From Pseudorhizobium flavum (GTDB lineage Bacteria > Pseudomonadota > Alphaproteobacteria > Rhizobiales > Rhizobiaceae): a stretch of 64,000 nucleotides of DNA. Below, piece by piece: positions 57,439-64,000 of the stretch; position 1 is the stretch's first letter; every line of letters starts with the position of its first letter. The notes beneath the pieces are model-generated. The model worked only from the letters and a program-made list of their open reading frames with translations, made no database searches and had not been told where the DNA came from. The position numbers and the translations under genes are program-made. Where the stretch lies: assembly GCF_902502825.2 (NCBI RefSeq), contig NZ_LR723670.1:1984001-2048000 (forward strand), written 5' to 3'.

Positions 57439-59064
57439 TTATTCGGCCGGCTGGAGGGCCGCGGGTGCGGCAGCACCCGGAACCTTCTCGCGCCGCTCAT
57501 AGCCGAGGATTGTCATCGTGATGTTGAAGGCCATGATCAACGCACCAGCGAGGAACATGGCGCCACCGACGGCACGCAGCACGTAGTACGGGAACATGGC
57601 TGCGACTGATTCGGCGAACGAGTAGACAAGGAAGCCCTGGTCATCGTATTCGCGCCACATCAGGCCCTGCTGAACACCGGCAACCCACATCACGGCCGCG
57701 TAGACGACTATGCCGAGAGTGGCCAGCCAGAAGTGCCAGTTGACCAGCTGGATGCTGTAGAGCCGATTGCGGTTCCAGAGCTTCGGAACGAGGTAGTAAA
57801 GCGCGCCGAAGGTGATCATGCCGTTCCAGCCGAGAGCACCCGAATGCACGTGGCCGATCGTCCAGTCCGTGTAGTGGCTGAGCGAGTTGACCGCCTTGAC
57901 CGACATCATCGGGCCTTCGAAGGTCGCCATGCCGTAGAAGGCGACGGCGATGACCATCATGCGCACGATCGGGTCAGTACGGATCTTGTCCCAGGCGCCC
58001 GAGAGCGTCATCAGGCCGTTGATCATACCGCCCCAGGAGGGCATCCAGAGCATGACGGAAAAGACCATGCCGAGCGTCTGCGCCCAGTCAGGCAGAGCCG
58101 TGTAGTGCAGATGGTGCGGGCCGGCCCAGATGTACATGAAGATCAACGCCCAGAAGTGGATGATCGACAGGCGGTATGAATAGACGGGACGGTTCACCTG
58201 CTTCGGGATGAAGTAGTACATCATGCCGAGGAAACCGGCCGTCAGGAAGAAGCCGACTGCGTTATGGCCGTACCACCACTGCGTCAGGGCGTCCTGAACC
58301 CCGGAAAAGGCCGAGTAGCTCTTGGATCCAAGGAACGACACTGGAATGGCCAGGTTGTTGACCACGTGCAGCATCGCAATGGTGACGATGAAGGAGAGGT
58401 AGAACCAGTTGGCCACATAGATGTGGGGCTCTTTGCGCCTCAGGATCGTTCCCAGGAAGACCACGAGATAGGCAACCCAGACAATCGTGAGCCAGAGGTC
58501 CACGTACCACTCAGGTTCCGCGTATTCGCGGGACTGGGTAATCCCGAGCAGATAGCCGGTCGCGGCCATGACGATGAAGAGCTGGTAGCCCCAGAAGACG
58601 AACCAGGCGAGGTTGCCGCCAAAAAGGCGCGCGCGGGAGGTGCGCTGCACCACATGGAATGACGTCGCGATGAGCGCATTGCCGCCGAAGGCGAAGATCA
58701 CCGCCGAGGTGTGGAGCGGTCGCGTGCGTCCGAAGTTCAGCCAGGGCTCGATGTTGAGGTCGGGGAAGGCGAGTTGCAGCGCCACGATAACGCCGACCAG
58801 GAAGCCGACAACGCCCCAGAACATCGTTGCGATGACGCCATACTTGACGACCTCATCCAGATATTCTGATTGGCGGGCAGCCTTCTGCGCCGCCGTGACC
58901 GGTGCGAAGTTGGCCCGGCGCACCATGACGACGGTACCGGCAAACAGCGCGAAGAAAAGTACCCACATATGGGCAGCGAAAAGACTGTCATGGGCAAAGG
59001 CCACTCCCAGCAAAGCCAGGAAAGCGCCGACCGCCAAGGCCAGTGTTTCTACGGTATAGTTCAT
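57439..59064 (-). CDS. fixN: cbb3 cytochrome c oxidase catalytic subunit I, CcoN/FixN
   Basis: 541 residues, about twelve membrane helices. Heme and CuB histidines are in [41 protein letters not shown] and [17 protein letters not shown]. High-affinity terminal oxidase for low oxygen. ATG 59064 (MNYTVETL) is chosen, nine bases after GGGGGA; ATG 59073 would abut that purine run. First gene of fixNOQP, behind an FNR/FixK box. Confidence 0.96.
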   Translation of the reverse strand: MNYTVETLALAVGAFLALLGVAFAHDSLFAAHMWVLFFALFAGTVVMVRRANFAPVTAAQKAARQSEYLDEVVKYGVIATMFWGVVGFLVGVIVALQLAFPDLNIEPWLNFGRTRPLHTSAVIFAFGGNALIATSFHVVQRTSRARLFGGNLAWFVFWGYQLFIVMAATGYLLGITQSREYAEPEWYVDLWLTIVWVAYLVVFLGTILRRKEPHIYVANWFYLSFIVTIAMLHVVNNLAIPVSFLGSKSYSAFSGVQDALTQWWYGHNAVGFFLTAGFLGMMYYFIPKQVNRPVYSYRLSIIHFWALIFMYIWAGPHHLHYTALPDWAQTLGMVFSVMLWMPSWGGMINGLMTLSGAWDKIRTDPIVRMMVIAVAFYGMATFEGPMMSVKAVNSLSHYTDWTIGHVHSGALGWNGMITFGALYYLVPKLWNRNRLYSIQLVNWHFWLATLGIVVYAAVMWVAGVQQGLMWREYDDQGFLVYSFAESVAAMFPYYVLRAVGGAMFLAGALIMAFNITMTILGYERREKVPGAAAPAALQPAE

Positions 59065-59185
59065 GTTGGACATCCCCCAACGGCGTGTTTCAATCTCGCG
59101 TCGATCATCATGGCAACCCGAATCCCTCGGCGGCCAGACCATCGGCGATTGTGGCCAGCTTTGCCACCGACACGTCAAGGCAGCC

Positions 59186-59199
59186 TTGATTTGGATCAA
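59186..59199. promoter_or_regulatory. FNR/FixK box (fixN / hemerythrin-like gene)
   Basis: Perfect TTGAT-TTGG-ATCAA, centred 128 bases before fixN and 77 before the divergent hemerythrin-like gene. Confidence 0.85.
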
Positions 59200-59269
59200 G
59201 GCGCGAAAAGTCTCCCTCGGCGAATCTCGGCCTCAGCTCATAACACTGGGCCATGATCGAGGGCGATAA

Positions 59270-59758
59270 ATGACCATGAATCAGAGACCTGACGAACAGA
59301 GCCTTATTCTCTTGGGCCGCGGGAAAGTGCTGCCCGACGAAGAGATCGTTGCCTGGCTCCGCAGTGCACATGCCGAGCAACTGGCCCTCTGCGACGAACT
59401 GGAGGAGATCGCCGATTCGCTTCCGTCCAACATCAACAAGCAGAAGTGTATCTACGCCGCCAAGGCGCTCGTACCGATGATCCAGGCGCTCCACCGCTAT
59501 GAGGAAACCGTTCTGTTCCCGCGCGTCCAACAGAAGAACGCGGTCGCCGACAGCGGCGAAACCCTGTCACGCTTGAGATACGAGCATCTCGAGGACGAAG
59601 GCTATGCGGAGGAGCTCACCGAAACGCTCCTGAAGCTTGGCTCCAGCGATCCCGTCAACGTCGAGGCCGTCGGCTACATGCTACGGGGCTTCTTCGAGGG
59701 AATGCGCCGGCACATCGCGTTCGAACAGGCCCACCTGCTCACGACCCTTGCCAACTGA
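59270..59758 (+). CDS. hemerythrin-like HHE-domain protein
   Basis: 162-residue helical bundle. His/Glu positions for a di-iron site are seen in RSAHAEQLALCDEL, ALHRYEETVLFPRV, RYEHLEDEGYAEEL and MRRHIAFEQAHLLTTL. Such proteins bind oxygen or NO, or repair Fe-S. ATG 59270 follows GAGGG; ATG 59276 is possible. Divergent from fixN and sharing its FNR box, which suggests expression at low oxygen (inference). Confidence 0.85.
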   Translation: MTMNQRPDEQSLILLGRGKVLPDEEIVAWLRSAHAEQLALCDELEEIADSLPSNINKQKCIYAAKALVPMIQALHRYEETVLFPRVQQKNAVADSGETLSRLRYEHLEDEGYAEELTETLLKLGSSDPVNVEAVGYMLRGFFEGMRRHIAFEQAHLLTTLAN

Positions 59759-59761
59759 TCC

Positions 59762-60481
59762 TCAGCCGACGCTTCTGCGTCGGCGTCGGTCGGCCATTTC
59801 CTGCATCACCACCATGGCGCCGACCTGCGCCCGCGCCTCGGTAAAGCAAGGGGACATTCGGCAGGAAATGACGACGGTATCGCCGTCTCTTTCCTCGGCA
59901 TAGGTGAGCGACGTGCTCTCCCCCGCGATGCAGCGATCCAGCGGCTCGCGAAGATCGCACTGGAAATGGTGTATGCCGATCAACTCGGCAAAATGCTTCC
60001 CGATCACCTTCTCCTTGGACAATCCCAACTGCCGGGCGTTTGTCTCGTTTGAATAGAAGACTCGATAGCCCGGAACGACCACCAGAATCCGTTCGGGGAT
60101 GCCGTCGAACAATGCGGGATCGAGCAGACCGTTGATCGTGTTCCCGCCTTCGCTCGATTCGGTGTGATCCGATCTCTTTCCTGGGATCTCGCCTGCGGCG
60201 CGCCCGATCTGGGGAGCGAGGTAGCGCTCGACCAGCATCTGCAGAAGGTGGCCGTTGCGATGCACGCACCCTCTGTCGTCAGCCTCCGTCTTCAGCAGTT
60301 CCAGAGCGAACCTGAATTGTGCCTGGATGCCGGCAGCATCCGTGACTTCGTGACGGAATATCGCCTGAAGAAGCGGGTCGATCTCCTGATCCAGCGCGTG
60401 AATCGTGACGTTGTCTTCCCGATCTATCGCTGTCTGCAGCCGCCCATATTTGGACCAGAAGAGGTCAATCAAAGCTTCCAC
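59762..60481 (-). CDS. PAS-domain sensory/regulatory protein
   Basis: 239 residues. The N-terminal ~95 residues are helical (LIDLFWSKYGRLQTAIDRED). A linker is followed by a PAS fold at ~125-230 (VVPGYRVFYSNETNARQLGL, GKHFAELIGIHHF, YAEERDGDTVVISCRMSPC). No kinase, receiver or DNA-binding domain is visible. Convergent with the hemerythrin-like gene, three bases apart. A heme or redox ligand is possible but unshown. The gap 60482-60616 shows only a 12-bp palindrome (60567-60578). Confidence 0.75.
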   Translation of the reverse strand: MEALIDLFWSKYGRLQTAIDREDNVTIHALDQEIDPLLQAIFRHEVTDAAGIQAQFRFALELLKTEADDRGCVHRNGHLLQMLVERYLAPQIGRAAGEIPGKRSDHTESSEGGNTINGLLDPALFDGIPERILVVVPGYRVFYSNETNARQLGLSKEKVIGKHFAELIGIHHFQCDLREPLDRCIAGESTSLTYAEERDGDTVVISCRMSPCFTEARAQVGAMVVMQEMADRRRRRSVG

Positions 60482-60616
60482 ACACCACCTCCCCCCGGAG
60501 CGGAGATCCTCTCACGGCAGTCGGAGCCTAGCCGGCTCGCCCTGTCGCAACATGCTGAAATAAGGACGCAAGCTTGCGCGAGCATTGATCAATTCCCGCT
60601 TGCACGCAAGACGTGC

Positions 60617-61552
60617 TCAGTCCGTCAGCATCTTCTTGATCGCCCAACGGTCGTGATACCAAAGCCACTGATCCGGATACTCCCGCACCCAGCTCTCGAC
60701 CTTGTCGTTCAGCATCTGAGCCGTCGCCTGCACATCGACCGCTCCACTGGCATTTCTCGGCACTTCGATCCGCGGTTCGATCTCCAGGCGATAGCGATTG
60801 CCGGGAAGGCGGATGCAGCGAGCCGGGTAGACCTCGACGTCGAACTGGCGCACCAGCTTGGCGAGCAGCGGGTTGGTCCGTACCGGTCTGCCGAAGAAGG
60901 ACGTGGTCAGGCCGCGGCCAAACTTCTGGTCCACCAGCACCCCCACCCCGCCACCGGCCTCCAGCCGTCGCGCCAGAGCAAAGGAGGACCCGGCATGCGA
61001 CGGCACCAACTGGCCCATGCGGGCGCTACGGAACGCGAAGACTTTCTCGGCGATGTAGGGATTGTTCGGCGGACGAAAGAGGACCATCACATCCAGACCA
61101 AAACTGTTGCCGGCGACCGGAAGCAGCTCGAAATTGCCGGTATGGGCAGTAAAGACGATGAACGGTCGCGGATTGTCGCGGAGATCCAGGAAAAGCGGTA
61201 TCCCCGATACCTCAATACGACCAGGCGCCGAACGCTCAGGGTCGAAGTCGAAAAGGCGATCGAGGAAAACGTACTCGGCGGCAAGACGGCCCATGTGCCC
61301 CCAGCTCGCGAGCGCGATCTCCTGCAACTCACCATCCGATTTTTCCGGATAGGCGTTACGCAGGTTGGTCAGCATCAGCCTGTGACGACCAAGCTTCGGA
61401 CCGATCCACCTTGCTACCCGATCCGAAAAGCTGATCGCAGCATCGGCGGGCAATAGCTTCAGCACATTGAGAATCGCGAAGACCGCCTGCGCCACCAGCC
61501 ACTGCTGGAAACGCCGGAGACCGAGCACGACCCTCGTAAGGAACATCTTCAA
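60617..61552 (-). CDS. lpxXL: lipid A very-long-chain acyltransferase LpxXL
   Basis: 311 residues, LpxL/HtrB-type acyltransferase with an N-terminal membrane anchor and the catalytic HTGNFE (HX4E) motif, then LFRPPNNPYI, GVLVDQKFGRG and DQWLWYHDRW. It is directly behind adh and a ketosynthase gene, the order of the rhizobial acpXL-fabZ-fabF-fabF-adh-lpxXL locus, so it should be the enzyme adding 27-hydroxyoctacosanoate to lipid A. Four bases after adh. Confidence 0.9.
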   Translation of the reverse strand: MKMFLTRVVLGLRRFQQWLVAQAVFAILNVLKLLPADAAISFSDRVARWIGPKLGRHRLMLTNLRNAYPEKSDGELQEIALASWGHMGRLAAEYVFLDRLFDFDPERSAPGRIEVSGIPLFLDLRDNPRPFIVFTAHTGNFELLPVAGNSFGLDVMVLFRPPNNPYIAEKVFAFRSARMGQLVPSHAGSSFALARRLEAGGGVGVLVDQKFGRGLTTSFFGRPVRTNPLLAKLVRQFDVEVYPARCIRLPGNRYRLEIEPRIEVPRNASGAVDVQATAQMLNDKVESWVREYPDQWLWYHDRWAIKKMLTD

Positions 61553-61556
61553 GGGA

Positions 61557-62585
61557 TCAATCCATCCTGAGGACGATCTTGCCGAATACCTGTCTCGTCT
61601 CCATGCGCTCGAGCGCCCGATCGATGTCGTCGAAGGTCACTTCCGTATCGATCACCGGATGAACGACCCCGCGCGCCATCTTCTGCATGGCATCCGCCAT
61701 GTTTTCCATGCGGCAGCCGAAGGAGCCGAGCAGCTTCAGCTGCTGCTGGAAAAGCATCATCAGGTTCATGCTTGTGGAGACGCCGGAGGTGGAGCCGCAG
61801 GTAACGAGCCGCCCTCCCCGCTTCAGCGACAGCATGGAGCCGGCCCAGGTATCAGCGCCGACATGTTCGAAGACGACGTCGACGCCCTTTTTCTTCGTCA
61901 GCTTGCGGACGACGCCTTCGAAGCGATCGGTGCGATAGTTGATGACATGATCGGCGCCGAGCGCCTTGGCGCGCTCGATCTTGTCGTCCGAACCGACGGT
62001 GGTGATCACCGTGCAACCCGTCTTCTTGGCAAGCTGGATCGCCGCCGTGCCAATCCCAGACCCGCCGGCATGCACGAGGATCGTTTCACCGGGCTCGAGC
62101 TTGGCATTGTCGAACAGCATGTGCTCGACGGTGCCGAAGGTGACGGGCGCCAAGGCTGCACCAACGGCATCGACACCCGGAGGCGCCGGAACGAGCAGGC
62201 GTGCCGGCAGGTTCGTCTTCTCCTGGGCGAAGCCGTCCAGGTGGAAGCCGTGGACGCCGGAGACGTTCTCACACAGATTGTCGCGCTTTTCACGGCACGG
62301 CTTGCACAGCCCACACGTCCGCGCGCCGTAAATCGAGACAAGCTGGCCGGGAAGGAGGTTGGAGACGCCAGGACCGATTGCTTCGACCACGCCCGATGCT
62401 TCCGCGCCAATGGTGAGCGGCATCTTGCGCTTGGCGAACGCCATTCCGCGCCAGCCCCAAACGTCGATGTGATTGAGTGCTACGGCCTTGACACGAAGCG
62501 TGACCTCGCCTGGACCGGGCGCTTCGGGCTCGGGAATGTCCACAGCCTCGAGCTTGCGGTCGTCGAGCAGTTGCAGAGCGCGCAT
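61557..62585 (-). CDS. zinc-type alcohol dehydrogenase of the VLCFA locus
   Basis: 342-residue medium-chain dehydrogenase. Structural zinc cysteines in CGLCKPCREKRDNLC, nucleotide-binding AGGSGIGTAAIQLAKK. Listed in rhizobia as adh2XL of the acpXL locus; its exact step in 27-hydroxy fatty acid synthesis is not settled. Gene order and orientation match. Confidence 0.9.
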   Translation of the reverse strand: MRALQLLDDRKLEAVDIPEPEAPGPGEVTLRVKAVALNHIDVWGWRGMAFAKRKMPLTIGAEASGVVEAIGPGVSNLLPGQLVSIYGARTCGLCKPCREKRDNLCENVSGVHGFHLDGFAQEKTNLPARLLVPAPPGVDAVGAALAPVTFGTVEHMLFDNAKLEPGETILVHAGGSGIGTAAIQLAKKTGCTVITTVGSDDKIERAKALGADHVINYRTDRFEGVVRKLTKKKGVDVVFEHVGADTWAGSMLSLKRGGRLVTCGSTSGVSTSMNLMMLFQQQLKLLGSFGCRMENMADAMQKMARGVVHPVIDTEVTFDDIDRALERMETRQVFGKIVLRMD

Positions 62586-62644
62586 AACAGGTCTTCCTTC
62601 GCCCGAAGGCGTTCCAGATCGTCAGAAGGGGTTGGCGACGGTCT

Positions 62645-63931
62645 CTAAGCCGGTTCCAGCGTCATGACAAGGCTGGCATTCTGCCCGCCGAAGCCGAAGG
62701 AGTTCGACAGCACGGCCCTAACCTGCTGATCCCTCTTCTGGTTTGGCACCACATCGAGCACGATCGTCGGGTCCGGATTGACGTAGTTGATCGTCGGCGG
62801 AAGTGTGCCGGTCAGCATCGTCTGGATCGAGAACACCGCCTCGACGGCTCCGGCCGCCGTCAGCGTATGGCCGATCATCGACTTGTTCGACGAGACCGGA
62901 ATATCCTTCAAACGCTCCCCGAAGACGGCGAGCATGGAGCCATACTCCATCTTGTCGTTTTCCGGCGTGGAAGTGCCATGGGCATTGATGTAGCCGATGG
63001 CCGTCTCATCCATGCCGGCGTCTTCCAAGGCCGCACGAATGGTAGCGATTGCCGGGCCACCGTCCGGTGAGGAACGGGTTCGGTGGAAATGGTCAGCCTT
63101 CTCGCCGCAGCCCTTCAGGATACCAAGCACCTTCGCACCACGGGCGACCGCCGATTCCAACGACTCGAGAACGAGTGTCGCCGCACCTTCGGCAATGACG
63201 AAGCCGTCGCGATCCTTGCTGAACGGCTTGGACGCCTTCTCCGGCGGATCGTTCTGAGTCGAAAGAGCAGAAAGCAGCGAGAAGCGGATCAACGCTTCGG
63301 CACTGACGGAACCATCCGTCGCAACAACCAGCGAACGGTCGGTGCGGCCCTGGCGGATCGCTTCGACCCCGAGCTGGATGGCGGTAGCCCCGGAAGCACA
63401 GGCCGTTGAAAGCGTCACAGGGAGCCCGCGGGTGCCGAACCGGTCGGAAAGGCGCTCCGAGATCGAGCCGAACTGGACAGCCTCCAGGAAGGCGGGATCG
63501 GGACGTTGGCGCATCGCTGTCAGGAACCGATCATAGGCGTCGCCCTCCACCTGCGATGGTGGTGCGCGATCGGCCAGTGCGAAACGTGCCGACCACTCCG
63601 GCTCGACCGGCGGTGCCGCCAGGAAGAGCGGGCCTTCGAAGTCTCCGGAAAGGCCCGCCTGCGCAATTGCTTCCGCCGTTGTCTCGCGTGCGAAGGCATA
63701 GGAGCGCTCGACGGCGTTTTCGACCGGAACGTCGATGAAGTCGACGGTGCCGCTGATGCGCGTCGATAGGCCTTCGGTCGGGAAGCGGGTGATCTTGTGG
63801 ATGCCCGACGTGCCGGAGGTAAGTGCCGCCCAGTTGTCCTGCAGCCCCTGCCCCAGCGAGGTGATGACGCCCATGCCGGTCACGGCAATGATCGGCCGGC
63901 CGAGATGATCGGTGAAGCGGTTGTCGCTCAT
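62645..63931 (-). CDS. beta-ketoacyl-ACP synthase II-type (FabF1XL-like)
   Basis: 428 residues. Catalytic Cys in TLSTACASGATAIQ, histidines in INAHGTSTPENDKME and MIGHTLTAAGAVEAV. Condensing enzyme for elongation on AcpXL to the C26-C28 chain. ATG 63931 follows TGAGGAGAACG; the open frame to 63946 would overlap the upstream gene. Eleven bases after the preceding ketosynthase stop. Confidence 0.92.
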   Translation of the reverse strand: MSDNRFTDHLGRPIIAVTGMGVITSLGQGLQDNWAALTSGTSGIHKITRFPTEGLSTRISGTVDFIDVPVENAVERSYAFARETTAEAIAQAGLSGDFEGPLFLAAPPVEPEWSARFALADRAPPSQVEGDAYDRFLTAMRQRPDPAFLEAVQFGSISERLSDRFGTRGLPVTLSTACASGATAIQLGVEAIRQGRTDRSLVVATDGSVSAEALIRFSLLSALSTQNDPPEKASKPFSKDRDGFVIAEGAATLVLESLESAVARGAKVLGILKGCGEKADHFHRTRSSPDGGPAIATIRAALEDAGMDETAIGYINAHGTSTPENDKMEYGSMLAVFGERLKDIPVSSNKSMIGHTLTAAGAVEAVFSIQTMLTGTLPPTINYVNPDPTIVLDVVPNQKRDQQVRAVLSNSFGFGGQNASLVMTLEPA

Positions 63932-63942
63932 GGTCGTTCTCC

Positions 63943-64000
63943 TCACGCGTTCAGCGACAGGACCGCAAGGCCCTCGCCGCGCGTATAGCCAACCGTCGTC
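63943..64000 (-). CDS. C-terminus of a second ketosynthase (cut by window edge)
   Basis: The last 18 codons read TTVGYTRGEGLAVLSLNA then TGA. This is consistent with the end of a beta-ketoacyl synthase (FabF2XL position of the acpXL locus). Too short for motif proof; the call rests mainly on gene order. Confidence 0.6.
   Translation of the reverse strand, partial: TTVGYTRGEGLAVLSLNA

Noticed and set aside
59065..59199. 45-residue N-terminal extension of fixN
   Set aside because: It would run through the FNR/FixK box and is not found in CcoN proteins.
60567..60578. 12-bp palindrome CGCAAGCTTGCG
   Set aside because: Between the PAS gene start and the lpxXL stop, without T-run; too short to call an operator on its own.

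Overview
The window is chromosomal DNA from an alphaproteobacterium of the family Rhizobiaceae (Rhizobium, Agrobacterium or Sinorhizobium type). This rests on protein content, not on a database search. It carries a giant growth-pole coiled-coil protein of the GPR/RgsE type, a fixNOQP/fixGHIS oxidase locus with FNR/FixK boxes, the fabF-adh-lpxXL end of the very-long-chain fatty acid locus for rhizobial lipid A, and a one-cysteine DksA. The DNA is GC-rich throughout. I saw no tRNA, rRNA, insertion sequence, phage gene or CRISPR array. Long antisense reading frames are common, as expected at this composition, and were discarded.

Layout. 0-7.7 kb: end of moaA, dksA, a SixA-like phosphatase, the ycjX/ycjF-type pair, folate genes folP-folB-folK, a DUF922 protein and a vertebrate-type 2Fe-2S ferredoxin. 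7.8-15.4 kb: a stand-alone Hpt protein divergent from the 2171-residue GPR-like protein, which contains five exact 80-residue tandem repeats; the 459-base gap between them has a CtrA-like site and three GANTC sites. 15.4-21.6 kb: a secreted YcnI-PCuAC copper fusion and a DUF2946 protein, then a tandem glycine riboswitch controlling gcvT-gcvH-gcvP. 21.6-30.7 kb: two cold-shock proteins, ribosomal protein S21, a second DUF922 protein, a PRC-barrel protein, dusA, a gamma carbonic anhydrase-like protein, a fatty acid desaturase and about nine small uncharacterised proteins. 30.8-34.1 kb: the zinc-uptake locus zur-znuB-znuC divergent from znuA, with two palindromic candidate Zur operators.

34.1-47.1 kb: a nine-gene, single-orientation carbohydrate operon (CUT1 ABC transporter, GH2, sugar isomerase/epimerase, Gfo/Idh oxidoreductase, aldo/keto reductase, GH43) with a divergent LacI-type regulator and two matching candidate operators. 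The dehydrogenase/epimerase/transporter/LacI set resembles the E. coli ycj locus and suggests an oxidative (3-keto) glycoside route beside ordinary hydrolysis. 47.2-48.6 kb: gnd. 48.7-59.2 kb: fixGHIS and fixNOQP, the cbb3 oxidase and its copper/assembly genes, separated by three opposite-strand genes (SRPBCC, alanine-type symporter, VOC). A perfect TTGAT-N4-ATCAA box lies in front of each fix block, shared with a divergent gene; next to fixN that gene encodes a hemerythrin-like protein, followed by a PAS protein. 60.6-64 kb: lpxXL, adh, fabF and the last codons of a second ketosynthase.

The parts most worth a second look are the repeat-bearing polar protein with its cell-cycle-like promoter, the putative 3-keto glycoside operon with its paired operators, the copper fusion protein, and the small proteins that length cut-offs would miss.
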